Assembly (NCBI GenBank): GCA_003053925.1
Contig: QBKD01000001.1
Span: forward strand, 1,302,001 to 1,366,000
DNA: 64,000 nucleotides
Direction of reading: 5' to 3'
DNA from: Microbacteriaceae bacterium MWH-Ta3
GTDB lineage: Bacteria; Actinomycetota; Actinomycetes; Actinomycetales; Microbacteriaceae
Shown here: positions 24,930 through 33,759 of the stretch, piece by piece
Layout: each line of letters opens with the position of its first letter
Position numbering within the stretch: position 1 is the first letter of the stretch
The notes under the pieces: model-generated
The model's database searches: none
What the model was told of the DNA's origin: nothing
What the model saw: the letters and a program-made list of their open reading frames with translations, nothing else
Translations under genes and position numbers: made by a program

Positions 24930-27046
24930 TGCGGAAACTGTCGCTGTGGCTTCCGGGACTCGCGTTTGTGGTGTGGGCCGCGGTGTGGGCGATCACCGGC
25001 ACGCTTCCACCCCACGAGATTCCGGGTGTGCCGACGGGCAGCATTCATAACGTCCGCGTGGAACTTCACCATGATTGTGGAACGGGTCGTGCGTTTCTGG
25101 GGGGAACTCTGCGGCAGGTCAACGGACGTGTCGTGACACCTGTCGAGGTACGACTCATCGGTGTGGAATGTTCCCGCGTCATTCCCGCATTTGCGGTGAT
25201 CGATCTGCAGGTGAGCGCCAAGGTTGCGCCCTCAGGTGAGCGCGCAAGCCTCGTGCTCTTTTCCGAATCATCCGATGCGCTTCCGCAGGTTGTCACGAGT
25301 GCACCGGCGCTCATGGCCTGGGCATCGGGGATACGCGCAAGCCTTCGTAACCTCTGCGCTGCGCTGCCCGGCTTCGGTGGCGCACTCATTCCCGGCCTGG
25401 CGGTGGGTGACACGGGTCTCATTGGCGCAGACCTCGAGGCGTCCATGAAAGTGGCATCGCTCACGCATCTGATGGCGGTGAGCGGCGCAAACTGCGCGGT
25501 GGTGATCGGCTTGGTCTACGGCATGACCGCGTTGATGGGGATGGGTCGATGGCTGCGCGTCGTGCTCTCGTTGGCAGCGCTCGCCCTGTTCGTTGTCATC
25601 GTTACACCCGAGCCCAGCGTGGTCCGCGCCTCGATTATGGCCACCATTGCACTGATTGCACTGTCGCGTGGGATTCCCATTGCAGGACTATCGGCGCTCG
25701 CCGGCGCGGTGCTTATCAGCCTTGCGGTGGATCCCTGGCTGGCGCGCGAATACGGTTTCGTGCTGTCGGTGGCGGCGACGGCGGCGCTTCTGACGCTGTC
25801 GGCACCCATCGCCCGAATACTGGCGCGCTGGCTGCCGCACTCGCTCGCGCTGGCGTGCGCACTGCCCATCGCGGCACAAGTTGCGTGTCAGCCCATCATT
25901 ATTCTGTTATCGCCGTCGATTCCCGTGTATGGAATTGTGGCGAACCTTCTGGCTGCGCCGGTCGCGCCACTCGTGACCATTATCGGACTGTGTGCGGCGC
26001 TTCTCAGCGACATCCCGCTTGTGGGCGAACTCCTTGTGGGGATGGCCTGGCTGCCGGCAACGTGGATTGGCGGCGTTGCCGAAATTGTGAATGCAGCGCC
26101 GTTTGCAACACTTCCGTGGCCGGCCGGAGTGGGCGGATTTGTGCTGGCCTTGGCGTGTTCGGCGGGCATCATCGTGGCGCTTTCGGGACACCGCACGGCG
26201 GGAATCATCACTGCAGCTACTGCGACGGTGATTGCCTTCGCGATTAGCCTGGGAATTCCGCTCGTTACCCGATGGACAATGCCCCCGCACTGGACGATGG
26301 CGCAATGCGACGTCGGTCAAGGCGATGCGGTCATCGTCCGAGACGGCGCCCACATCGCAGTGATTGACACAGGCCGGGAGCCCGCTGCGCTGGGACAGTG
26401 TCTGGACGCACTGGGCATTACCGCGATCGATCTAGCCGTTCTCACGCATTTCGACGCCGACCACGTGGGTGGCGCCTCGCGACTGGTGGGGCGTGTCGCG
26501 CACGTGGTGCACGGGCCGACCGCTGACGAAGGCGATGATGCAGTGCTGGATAGTTTTCGGGCAGGCGGCGCCACGGTCACGCAGGTCTGGGCGGGGGATA
26601 CCGTAAACCTGGGGCATTTGGCGTTCGCCGTCGTGTGGCCAGCCCGCGACATTCCCGTCGAGCCTGGCAATCCCGCCAGCGTCACGGTGGCGATTTCCGA
26701 TGTCGCGTGTCCCGAAAGATGCCTGAGTGCCCTGATGCTGGGGGATATGCCCGCCGCTCAACAGATCACCGTGATGCGCCGCTATCCGATTGCTCGGATG
26801 GAGGTGGTGAAGGTCAGCCACCACGGCTCGCGGGATAACGCGCCCGAGTTGTATGCGGCGGTACACGCGGCGGTTGCGCTCATTGGCGTGGGTGCTCATA
26901 ACGGATATGGCCATCCCACCGCAGAGGCGATTGACATGGTGAGGTCCGCTGGATCGACGATTTTGCGTAGTGATGTGGATGGCCTCGTCGTGCTGTCGCA
27001 GAACCAAACGGGCGGCATAGAGGTGTGGCGTGAGAAGTCGCACTAG
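24929..27046 (+). CDS. comEC: ComEC/Rec2 DNA-uptake channel protein
   Basis: 705-aa membrane protein expected to pass single-stranded DNA into the cell. It has the N-terminal DUF4131-type part, the competence domain with GLAVGDTGLIGADLEASMK and LTHLMAVSGANCAVVIGL, multiple TM segments, and a C-terminal metallo-beta-lactamase domain: CDVGQGDAVIVRDG, VLTHFDADHVGG, VSHHGSRDNAPELY. ATG 24929 overlaps the comEA stop; GTG 24926 is an equally possible start. The intact MBL motifs suggest a nuclease-competent domain. Confidence 0.94.
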   Translation: MRKLSLWLPGLAFVVWAAVWAITGTLPPHEIPGVPTGSIHNVRVELHHDCGTGRAFLGGTLRQVNGRVVTPVEVRLIGVECSRVIPAFAVIDLQVSAKVAPSGERASLVLFSESSDALPQVVTSAPALMAWASGIRASLRNLCAALPGFGGALIPGLAVGDTGLIGADLEASMKVASLTHLMAVSGANCAVVIGLVYGMTALMGMGRWLRVVLSLAALALFVVIVTPEPSVVRASIMATIALIALSRGIPIAGLSALAGAVLISLAVDPWLAREYGFVLSVAATAALLTLSAPIARILARWLPHSLALACALPIAAQVACQPIIILLSPSIPVYGIVANLLAAPVAPLVTIIGLCAALLSDIPLVGELLVGMAWLPATWIGGVAEIVNAAPFATLPWPAGVGGFVLALACSAGIIVALSGHRTAGIITAATATVIAFAISLGIPLVTRWTMPPHWTMAQCDVGQGDAVIVRDGAHIAVIDTGREPAALGQCLDALGITAIDLAVLTHFDADHVGGASRLVGRVAHVVHGPTADEGDDAVLDSFRAGGATVTQVWAGDTVNLGHLAFAVVWPARDIPVEPGNPASVTVAISDVACPERCLSALMLGDMPAAQQITVMRRYPIARMEVVKVSHHGSRDNAPELYAAVHAAVALIGVGAHNGYGHPTAEAIDMVRSAGSTILRSDVDGLVVLSQNQTGGIEVWREKSH

Positions 27047-27063
27047 GGCCCGAGGCGCACCCG

Positions 27064-27069
27064 TACACT
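27064..27069 (+). promoter_or_regulatory. Putative -10 box of holA
   Basis: TACACT, 16 nt upstream of ATG 27086, with GGAAGGAGG between. A short-leader promoter that could separate holA from comEC. Confidence 0.4.
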
Positions 27070-27085
27070 GGTGGAAGGAGGCGTA

Positions 27086-28084
27086 ATGGTGGCACAAAAA
27101 GTACCGTGGCACGGTGTGCGCGAAGCGCCGGTCGTGCTGGTGAGCGGCTCGGAATCGTACCTCGCAGACCGCGTTCTGCGGGAAATGCGCGATCGATTGC
27201 GTTCGGCTGACCCCGAACTCGAGGTAACTGACCTCGATGCGTCCCAGTACCAGCCCGCACAGATTTTTGATTATGCGAGCCCCTCGCTGTTCGGCGAACC
27301 TCGATTGATTCGCATCACCGGCGCGGAGTCTTGCACCGATGATTTCATTGATGATGCCCTGCGATACCTTGAGAATCCCGTCGATGATGTCGTGGTGATG
27401 ATTCGGCATGGCGGCGGAAATCGCGGAAAACGATTGCTGGATGCGCTGCGCACATCGGACCGCGTGCTTGAGGTTGAGTGTGCCGAACTTAAAAAAGATG
27501 TTGACCGACAGGCGTTCGTACGAACCGAATGCGGCCGACTGAACGCCCGCATCGAAGAGGGCGGCGTGCGCGCATTGATCGAGGCCTTTGCGGGCGATCT
27601 GGGTGAATTGGCCGCCGCCGTTCGGCAGATTGTGGACGATGCAGGTGACAAGTCCATTACCAAGGCCCTAGTCGATGACTATTACGGCGGTCGCCACGAG
27701 GTCACGGCCTTTGCCGTCGTCGATGCGGCCGTAGAGGGCCGTCGTGGCGAAGCCTTGGGCTTGCTGCGTCATGCATTGAACACCGGTGCTGACCCAGTGC
27801 CGCTGATTGCCGTTTTTGCTCTGAAGCTTCGGCAGCTGGCCAAGGTCGGCGGCTTTCGCGGTCGCACGGCCGATGCCGCCAAAGAATTGGGTATGCAGGG
27901 CTGGCAAGTCGAAAACGCTCGGCGATCCTTGTCGGGATGGGACGAAGCCGGCCTGGGGCGTGCGATTCTCGCTGTTGCTGCGGCCGACTCACAGGTGAAG
28001 GGCGCGGGCCGAGATCCCGTCTATGCCGTCGAGAATGTGGTGGATATTGTGTCGCGGCGCGGCCGATTCCCCGTTTCGTCGTGA
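27086..28084 (+). CDS. holA: DNA polymerase III subunit delta
   Basis: Clamp-loader delta subunit, 332 aa. The N-terminal domain begins VLVSGSESYLADRVLREM, then DLDASQYQPAQIFDYASPSLFGEPRLIRITG, and the C-terminal helical domain carries GADPVPLIAVFALKLRQLAK, typical of HolA. It opens the beta clamp with the DnaX complex. ATG 27086 follows AAGGAGG at 5 nt, a much better start than GTG 27071. Next to comEC as in most actinobacteria. Convergent with rpsT. Confidence 0.94.
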   Translation: MVAQKVPWHGVREAPVVLVSGSESYLADRVLREMRDRLRSADPELEVTDLDASQYQPAQIFDYASPSLFGEPRLIRITGAESCTDDFIDDALRYLENPVDDVVVMIRHGGGNRGKRLLDALRTSDRVLEVECAELKKDVDRQAFVRTECGRLNARIEEGGVRALIEAFAGDLGELAAAVRQIVDDAGDKSITKALVDDYYGGRHEVTAFAVVDAAVEGRRGEALGLLRHALNTGADPVPLIAVFALKLRQLAKVGGFRGRTADAAKELGMQGWQVENARRSLSGWDEAGLGRAILAVAAADSQVKGAGRDPVYAVENVVDIVSRRGRFPVSS

Positions 28085-28103
28085 ACCCTGCTGAACGGGA
28101 GAA

Positions 28104-28139
28104 ACACGAAAGCCCCCGACGAATCGGGGGCTTTCGTGT
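28104..28139. terminator. Strong bidirectional terminator between holA and rpsT
   Basis: A perfect 16-bp stem (arms 28104-28119 and 28124-28139) with a CGAA tetraloop. The AAAG/CTTT ends provide short U-runs in both directions. Confidence 0.92.
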
Positions 28140-28151
28140 TGAACATGTGCC

Positions 28152-28412
28152 TTAGAGTGCTGCCGAAGCCTTGGCCAGAGCCGACTTGCGGTTCGCTGCC
28201 TGGTTCTTGTGGATGACGCCCTTGCTGACGGCCTTGTCCAGCTTGCGCGCTGCGGTTGCCACAGCGGCGGTTGCTACGGCCTTGTCGCCAGCGGCAACAG
28301 CGGCACGAGCGGCGCGAACGACGGTCTTGAGTTCGCTCTTTACGGCCTTGTTGCGCTCCTGCGCCTTGAGGTTGGTCTTGATTCGCTTGATCTGCGACTT
28401 GATGTTTGCCAC
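28152..28412 (-). CDS. rpsT: 30S ribosomal protein S20
   Basis: 86-aa basic, Ala/Lys-rich protein beginning [20 protein letters not shown] and ending [20 protein letters not shown], diagnostic for bS20, which binds 16S rRNA early in assembly. The start is GTG 28412, preceded by AAAGGA at about 10 nt; the frame is open far upstream (28886) but that part is not S20-like. It has its own promoter (28490-28519) and a leader of about 70 nt containing a hairpin. Confidence 0.97.
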   Translation of the reverse strand: MANIKSQIKRIKTNLKAQERNKAVKSELKTVVRAARAAVAAGDKAVATAAVATAARKLDKAVSKGVIHKNQAANRKSALAKASAAL

Positions 28413-28444
28413 GTGAATGGATTCCTTTTGTCTGGTTGTCTGAA

Positions 28445-28472
28445 CCGGGAGGGGTTTCGTTGCGAATCCCGG
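28445..28472 (-). other. Hairpin in the rpsT leader
   Basis: CCGGGA / TCCCGG with a 16-nt loop lies in the predicted 5' leader. S20 genes are autoregulated in some bacteria, but no specific site is recognisable here. Confidence 0.3.
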
Positions 28473-28489
28473 TGTCATTCCGTGCCGGG

Positions 28490-28519
28490 AGGATAGAGGG
28501 CTCCTAGCACGTAAGCCAA
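28490..28519 (-). promoter_or_regulatory. rpsT promoter
   Basis: Minus strand: TTGGCT (28519-28514), 18-nt spacer, TATCCT (28495-28490). Predicted transcript start near 28483. Confidence 0.6.
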
Positions 28520-28604
28520 GAGGAAACGTTACCAGAAACTTGCGACGGGCGCGACAACAACATGGCGGTTTCGGCGCAACGTGGTGTGAAAGAATAAAGA
28601 CACA

Positions 28605-30452
28605 ATGCCACGCGCCACTCATTCTCCCGTTCCCTCGGCCACCGACCCGTCGATTATTCGCAACTTTTGCATCATCGCGCACATCGACCACGGTAAGTCG
28701 ACTCTTGCCGACCGCATGTTGGGCATCACGGGAATCGTAGATGACCGTGCCATGCGCGCTCAGTACCTCGACCGCATGGACATCGAGCGCGAGCGTGGTA
28801 TCACCATCAAGAGCCAGGCCGTGCGTATGCCCTGGGAGGTCGATGGGACGGCCTATGCCTTGAACATGATTGACACCCCGGGTCACGTGGACTTTACCTA
28901 CGAGGTGTCGCGCTCACTGGCCGCCTGTGAAGGCGCAATTCTTTTGGTCGATGCTGCTCAGGGCATCGAAGCTCAGACACTGGCCAACCTGTACTTGGCA
29001 TTGGAGAACGACCTGGAAATCATTCCCGTTCTCAACAAAATAGATTTGCCTGCGGCCGACCCCGAAAAGTACGCGAAGGAATTGGCGTCGCTGATCGGCG
29101 GTAAGCCCGAGGACGTACTGCGCGTATCGGGCAAGACCGGTGTCGGCGTTCCCGAGCTTCTGGACCTCGTTGTGCAGCGTATTCCTGCACCCAAGGGAAA
29201 TAAAGATGCACCTGCTCGTGCCATGATCTTCGACTCGGTGTACGACGCGTACCGCGGTGTGGTGACGTACGTTCGTGTGATCGATGGCACGCTGAGCCCG
29301 CGCGAACGCATTCAGATGATGTCGACCAAGGCCACCCACGAACTGCTGGAAATCGGTGTGTCGTCGCCCGAGCCCACGCCATCCAAGGGCCTGTCGGTGG
29401 GCGAGGTGGGATACCTCATCACCGGTGTAAAGGATGTACGCCAGTCCAAAGTGGGCGACACGGTCACCAACAATCAGCGTCCTGCAACCGAGGCGCTTCC
29501 TGGTTACACCGACCCCAAGCCGATGGTGTTCTCGGGCCTGTACCCGATTGACGGCAGCGATTTCCCCGAATTGCGCGAGGCGCTGGACAAGTTGAAGCTG
29601 TCGGACGCATCGCTGACCTACGAGCCCGAAACCTCGGTGGCCCTGGGATTCGGTTTCCGCTGCGGCTTCCTGGGACTGCTGCATCTCGAGATCATTACCG
29701 AGCGCCTCGAACGCGAATTTGGGCTGGACTTGATCGCCACCGCTCCCAGCGTTATTTACAACGTGACGACCGACGACAAGAAGATTGTCCAGGTCACGAA
29801 CCCCAGCGAGTACCCGGTGGGCAAAATTGCGTCGGTTCGCGAGCCCATTGTGAAGACGGCGATTTTGGCGCCCAAGGATTACGTCGGAACAATCATGGAA
29901 TTGTGCCAGGCGCGTCGTGGAACCCTCCTGGGCATGGATTATCTCGGCGAAGATCGTGTGGAAATCAAGTACACGATTCCCCTCGGCGAAATCGTGTTCG
30001 ACTTCTTCGACAACCTCAAGAGCCGCACCGCGGGATATGCGTCGTTGGATTATGAACCCGCGGGCGAGCAGGAGGCTGACCTGGTGAAGGTCGACATCTT
30101 GCTGCAGGGCGAGAAGGTCGATGCCTTCAGTGCCATTGTTCACAAGGACAAGGCCTACGCCTATGGCGTCATGATGACATCGCGACTGCGCGAACTGATT
30201 CCGCGCCAACAGTTCGAGGTTCCCATCCAGGCGGCAATCGGTGCGCGCATTATTGCCCGCGAGAGCATCCGGGCCATCCGTAAGGACGTGTTGGCGAAGT
30301 GCTACGGTGGCGACATTTCGCGTAAGCGCAAACTTCTGGAAAAGCAGAAGGAAGGCAAGAAGCGCATGAAGATGGTGGGTCGTGTCGAGGTTCCGCAGGA
30401 CGCCTTCATCGCTGCGTTGTCGGGCGATACCGAGAAGAAGGAAAAGAAGTAA
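28605..30452 (+). CDS. lepA: Elongation factor 4 (LepA)
   Basis: Ribosome-associated translational GTPase, 615 aa. G1 AHIDHGKST near residue 25, G2-containing [13 protein letters not shown]3 DTPGHVDF, G4 NKID, then domains II/III and the LepA-specific C-terminal domain with [20 protein letters not shown]. It modulates translocation or initiation under stress. ATG 28605 lacks a clear ribosome site. Followed 2 bp later by a small membrane protein gene. Confidence 0.97.
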   Translation: MPRATHSPVPSATDPSIIRNFCIIAHIDHGKSTLADRMLGITGIVDDRAMRAQYLDRMDIERERGITIKSQAVRMPWEVDGTAYALNMIDTPGHVDFTYEVSRSLAACEGAILLVDAAQGIEAQTLANLYLALENDLEIIPVLNKIDLPAADPEKYAKELASLIGGKPEDVLRVSGKTGVGVPELLDLVVQRIPAPKGNKDAPARAMIFDSVYDAYRGVVTYVRVIDGTLSPRERIQMMSTKATHELLEIGVSSPEPTPSKGLSVGEVGYLITGVKDVRQSKVGDTVTNNQRPATEALPGYTDPKPMVFSGLYPIDGSDFPELREALDKLKLSDASLTYEPETSVALGFGFRCGFLGLLHLEIITERLEREFGLDLIATAPSVIYNVTTDDKKIVQVTNPSEYPVGKIASVREPIVKTAILAPKDYVGTIMELCQARRGTLLGMDYLGEDRVEIKYTIPLGEIVFDFFDNLKSRTAGYASLDYEPAGEQEADLVKVDILLQGEKVDAFSAIVHKDKAYAYGVMMTSRLRELIPRQQFEVPIQAAIGARIIARESIRAIRKDVLAKCYGGDISRKRKLLEKQKEGKKRMKMVGRVEVPQDAFIAALSGDTEKKEKK

Positions 30453-30454
30453 CG

Positions 30455-30832
30455 ATGGGTGCGGGCCGTCTTCTGGTCATTGGTTACATTGTCCTCGCGC
30501 TGGCGTCAACCGGCCGTTCGATTTACCAAATTCTGACGAAGTTTGACGTTGCACCGCTGGCCTATTCATTGTCCGCTCTTAGTGCCGCGGTCTACATTGT
30601 CGCGACCATTGCGCTTGCCCGGCCCGGCGCGCGCTGGCGCACAATTGCTGTCACGACAATCGTCTTTGAACTCGTGGGAGTGCTCGTTGTGGGCGCGTTG
30701 TCGATCGTGGACCCCGCTCTATTCCCTGCAGACACGGTCTGGTCGCGGTTTGGCATGGGATACGTGTTTATTCCCTTGGCGCTGCCGATTGTGGGTCTCG
30801 TGTGGCTGTCGCGCGGGCGGATTCGCGCGTGA
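30455..30832 (+). CDS. Small 4-TM membrane protein upstream of ribF
   Basis: 125 aa, four hydrophobic segments (about 5-22, 33-55, 63-83, 100-118), positively charged loops and a C-terminal RGRIRA. I recall similar unnamed proteins beside ribF in actinobacteria, but no function is known. It sits tightly between lepA (2 bp) and ribF (GTGA overlap), so it is co-translated with ribF. Whether it transports or senses a flavin precursor is speculation. Confidence 0.7.
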   Translation: MGAGRLLVIGYIVLALASTGRSIYQILTKFDVAPLAYSLSALSAAVYIVATIALARPGARWRTIAVTTIVFELVGVLVVGALSIVDPALFPADTVWSRFGMGYVFIPLALPIVGLVWLSRGRIRA

Positions 30833-31761
30833 ACATCGAGGCGCTGCCGCACGATGGCATCGATTCCGTTGTCACCATAGGAAAGTTTGATGGTGTGCAT
30901 CGCGGGCATCGCGCGGTCATCGATTCGCTGCGTCGGGTGGCAAATGGCCGCCGAGTGGTGGCGGTCACGTTCGATCGTCACCCTTTGGAACTCTTTTCGC
31001 CTCACACCGCACCACGTCCCTTGCTGTCGATTGCCCAGAAAATTGAGGCCCTGCACGAGGCCGGCGCGGATCGTGTGGTCGTCATTCCATTCACTCAGGA
31101 AACGGCTGAACTGTTGCCCCGCGACTTTGTTGACACCGTGATCGTCGAGGGCCTGTCGGCGTCTCTGGTGATGGTGGGGGCGGACTTCCGTTTTGGGCAC
31201 AATGGCGCCGGTACGGTGTCTGTCCTGCGTGAGTTGGGCGCGGCGCGCGGATTCTCGGTCGAGGTCCAGGACGACGTGTGCCGGGACGGCGGGAGGGACA
31301 AGGTATCGTCGACGGCCATTCGTCTGGCTTTGGATTCGGGTGATGTGACGAGTGCCGCCGAGCTGTTGGGGCGTCCGCACCGCATGCGGGGACTCGTCGT
31401 GCACGGACACCAACGAGGTCGGAATTTGGGATACCCCACCGTGAACCTCGAAGAAAATTCCGAAGGATACATTCCTGCGGCCGGGGTGTACGCGGGAAGG
31501 GTTTCGGTCGGTGGATCCACGTACATTGCCGGGATTTCCGTGGGGAAGAACCCAACATTCCACGATGTCACGCGCAACCAGGTAGAGGCCCACGCAATGG
31601 ATGCGGAATTTGATGCATATGGCCAGGTCGCCGAAATAGAGTTCACGCATCGCGTTCGTGACTTGACGGCATTCACGACGGTCGACGATCTGATTGTGGC
31701 GATTCACCGCGACATGGATGTCATTCGCGCGCTCGTGGCTCGGGGTGAATTGCTCATCTGA
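30829..31761 (+). CDS. ribF: Bifunctional riboflavin kinase / FAD synthetase
   Basis: 310 aa. The N-terminal nucleotidyltransferase domain has IGKFDGVHRGHRAVI (HxGH-type) and ADFRFGHNGAGTV; the C-terminal riboflavin kinase domain has GRPHRMRGLVVHGHQRG, RNLGYPTVNLE and a late Glu-rich segment. It makes FMN, then FAD. GTG 30829 overlaps the preceding stop (GTGA). In many actinobacteria ribF follows truB directly; here about 5.4 kb separates them. Confidence 0.96.
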   Translation: MNIEALPHDGIDSVVTIGKFDGVHRGHRAVIDSLRRVANGRRVVAVTFDRHPLELFSPHTAPRPLLSIAQKIEALHEAGADRVVVIPFTQETAELLPRDFVDTVIVEGLSASLVMVGADFRFGHNGAGTVSVLRELGAARGFSVEVQDDVCRDGGRDKVSSTAIRLALDSGDVTSAAELLGRPHRMRGLVVHGHQRGRNLGYPTVNLEENSEGYIPAAGVYAGRVSVGGSTYIAGISVGKNPTFHDVTRNQVEAHAMDAEFDAYGQVAEIEFTHRVRDLTAFTTVDDLIVAIHRDMDVIRALVARGELLI

Positions 31762-31782
31762 GCGTGACCAGTGCGCATATGT

Positions 31783-31810
31783 TTGCAATCCGTGTGCATC
31801 GGCGTACGCT
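31783..31810 (+). promoter_or_regulatory. Promoter of sorC-deoC-ALDH (leaderless)
   Basis: TTGCAA (31783-31788), 16-nt spacer, TACGCT (31805-31810), then 6 nt to GTG 31817. The best-formed leaderless promoter in the window because a -35 is also visible. Confidence 0.65.
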
Positions 31811-31816
31811 GGAAAT

Positions 31817-32767
31817 GTGAACGATTCGCGTAACGAACTATTGGCCGTCCGGGCCGCAGAGTTGTACTACGAGGAAAACAAGACACAAGACGAGGTCGGT
31901 GCGATTCTGCACGTGACACGGTGGAAAGTCGGACGTCTGTTGGCGCAAGCGCGCGAAGAGGGTATCGTCCGCATTGAAATCGTGCACCCTCGAGCCCGAA
32001 AGCTGGGACTCGAACGCGACCTTATTGCGCGATTTGGTTTAGCCGATGCCATCGTGGTGCCGTCGCCCGATGTCGAGGGTGACCTCCAGGCGGCCGTGGG
32101 GATCGCCGCAGCGAATTATCTTGTCAGCCTTCGTCCCGTGCCTCGTGTGCTGGGAATCTCGTGGGGTCGCACCATGTACCAAATCGCGCGCGCTTTGCCC
32201 GAGGGGTGGGCAATCGGCGTCAACGTCGTGCAGATTAATGGCGGTGTCTCGCTCTCGCGCCGCAACGATACGGCGGCCGCGACGGCAATGGCGATTGCGG
32301 AAAAAGCCAGCGGGCACGCAACATTGCTTCCCAGTCCCGCAATCTTCGAACGCCGCGAAACGAAGCAGGCGATGGAACAGGATCGCATTGTCGGCGGATG
32401 CCTGCGCGAGGCAGCCAAGGCCACGGCGTACATGTACAGCGCAGGGCCAGCGGATCCCAGCAGCATTCACGTCGAAAGCGGCTACATCACGCCCGAGCAG
32501 ATTGAAACCCTCGTGGGTCAGGGAGCCGTGGGTGATGTGATTGGTCGGTACATCGACAAAGATGGCCGAATCGCCGACTACGAATTGGATTCGCGCACCC
32601 TGGGCCTCGGCCTCGAACAATTGCGCGCTGCCGAGAACGCCATATTTGTCGTGGCCGGCACCGCAAAGCACGCGGTTGCGCGCGCCATCGTGCGCAACGG
32701 ACTGTGCACCACCATCATCACGGACGAGCGCACCGCTCGGTCCATCCTCGGAGAGGACGAATCATGA
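31817..32767 (+). CDS. SorC/DeoR-type sugar-binding transcriptional regulator
   Basis: 316 aa from GTG 31817. The N-terminal helix-turn-helix (AAELYYEENKTQDEVGAILH, then VTRWKVGRLLAQAREEGIVR; about 12-55) is followed by the SorC sugar-phosphate-binding domain (GISWGRTMYQIARALP; VVQINGGV; GLGLEQLRAAENAIFVVAG). It is ATGA-coupled to deoC, so its effector is probably deoxyribose 5-phosphate or a related sugar phosphate (inference). The longer open frame starting 31694 overlaps ribF and is rejected. Confidence 0.9.
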   Translation: MNDSRNELLAVRAAELYYEENKTQDEVGAILHVTRWKVGRLLAQAREEGIVRIEIVHPRARKLGLERDLIARFGLADAIVVPSPDVEGDLQAAVGIAAANYLVSLRPVPRVLGISWGRTMYQIARALPEGWAIGVNVVQINGGVSLSRRNDTAAATAMAIAEKASGHATLLPSPAIFERRETKQAMEQDRIVGGCLREAAKATAYMYSAGPADPSSIHVESGYITPEQIETLVGQGAVGDVIGRYIDKDGRIADYELDSRTLGLGLEQLRAAENAIFVVAGTAKHAVARAIVRNGLCTTIITDERTARSILGEDES

Positions 32768-33750
32768 CATTCATTGCTACGGAACGTGCGAATCGTTTGG
32801 GGCTCAGTTCCCTCGATTCGGTCGTCGCGTTTGTGAAAGCCCTGCCCGGAGTCGACGCGGTCGGGCTCGAGGCGCGTGCAGCAAACCTCGCGACTCGGTC
32901 CATTAAGAATTCCTCCAAAATGGCGGCACTCGACACCATCATTCGGCTGATCGACCTCACCACGCTCGAGGGTGCGGACACCGCGGGCAAGGTGCGGTCA
33001 CTCGTAGCCAAGGCGGCGACGCCCGACGCGTCGCACCCCGATACGCCCCGCGTGGCGGCGGTGTGCGTGTACCCCGACATGGTGGAACATGCGGTGGCGG
33101 CGCTGGGTAGCCGGCAGGGCGATGGGGTCACCGGTATCTCCGTGGCGTCCGTTGCGACGGCTTTCCCCTCCGGTCGGTCGACGCTCGACATCAAAATTGC
33201 GGACACGCGATACGCCGTCGAGAAGGGCGCCAACGAGATCGACATGGTTATCGATCGTGGCGCCGCACTGTCGGGGGATTGGGAGACGGTCTACTCCGAA
33301 ATTCGCGCAATTCGCGAGGCGTGCGACCGAGGCGATGGTACCCACGCTCACCTCAAAGTCATCCTCGAAACGGGTGAGTTGGCCACATACGATGCCATCA
33401 AACGGGCATCCTGGCTGGCCATCCTCGCGGGAGCGGATTTCATCAAGACCTCGACGGGAAAGGTGCAGCCCGCGGCAACGTTGCCCACCACCGTGCTGAT
33501 GCTCGAGGTCGTTCGTGACTGGTTCCTGCTGACGGGTGAAAAGATCGGCGTGAAGCCCGCGGGCGGCATTCGCCAGTCCAAGGACGCAATCCGATATCTC
33601 GTAGCCGTCGTCGAAACCGTCGGCGAAGACTGGCTTCACCCGCACCTCTTCCGTTTTGGGGCATCGAGCCTGCTGAACGACGTTCTGCTGCAACGCCAAA
33701 AAATGCTGACCGGTCATTACAGTGGCCCCGATTACGTGACTGTCGACTAG
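32764..33750 (+). CDS. deoC: Deoxyribose-phosphate aldolase
   Basis: Class I aldolase splitting 2-deoxyribose 5-phosphate into glyceraldehyde 3-phosphate and acetaldehyde. 328 aa, of the longer DeoC subfamily. The Schiff-base Lys is Lys228 in DFIKTSTGK, Lys198 lies in LKVILETGEL, and the assisting Lys is in GVKPAGGIR. ATG 32764 overlaps the regulator stop (ATGA). The two downstream aldehyde dehydrogenase-like genes fit disposal of the acetaldehyde product. Confidence 0.96.
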   Translation: MTFIATERANRLGLSSLDSVVAFVKALPGVDAVGLEARAANLATRSIKNSSKMAALDTIIRLIDLTTLEGADTAGKVRSLVAKAATPDASHPDTPRVAAVCVYPDMVEHAVAALGSRQGDGVTGISVASVATAFPSGRSTLDIKIADTRYAVEKGANEIDMVIDRGAALSGDWETVYSEIRAIREACDRGDGTHAHLKVILETGELATYDAIKRASWLAILAGADFIKTSTGKVQPAATLPTTVLMLEVVRDWFLLTGEKIGVKPAGGIRQSKDAIRYLVAVVETVGEDWLHPHLFRFGASSLLNDVLLQRQKMLTGHYSGPDYVTVD

Positions 33751-33759
33751 GAGAATCTG

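Noticed and set aside
28914-30209. 431-codon open frame on the - strand
   Set aside because: Antisense to lepA, whose G-motifs are intact; a shadow frame.
31694-31816. Upstream extension of the SorC regulator to 31694
   Set aside because: It overlaps ribF in another frame and covers the promoter; GTG 31817 gives the normal helix-turn-helix start.
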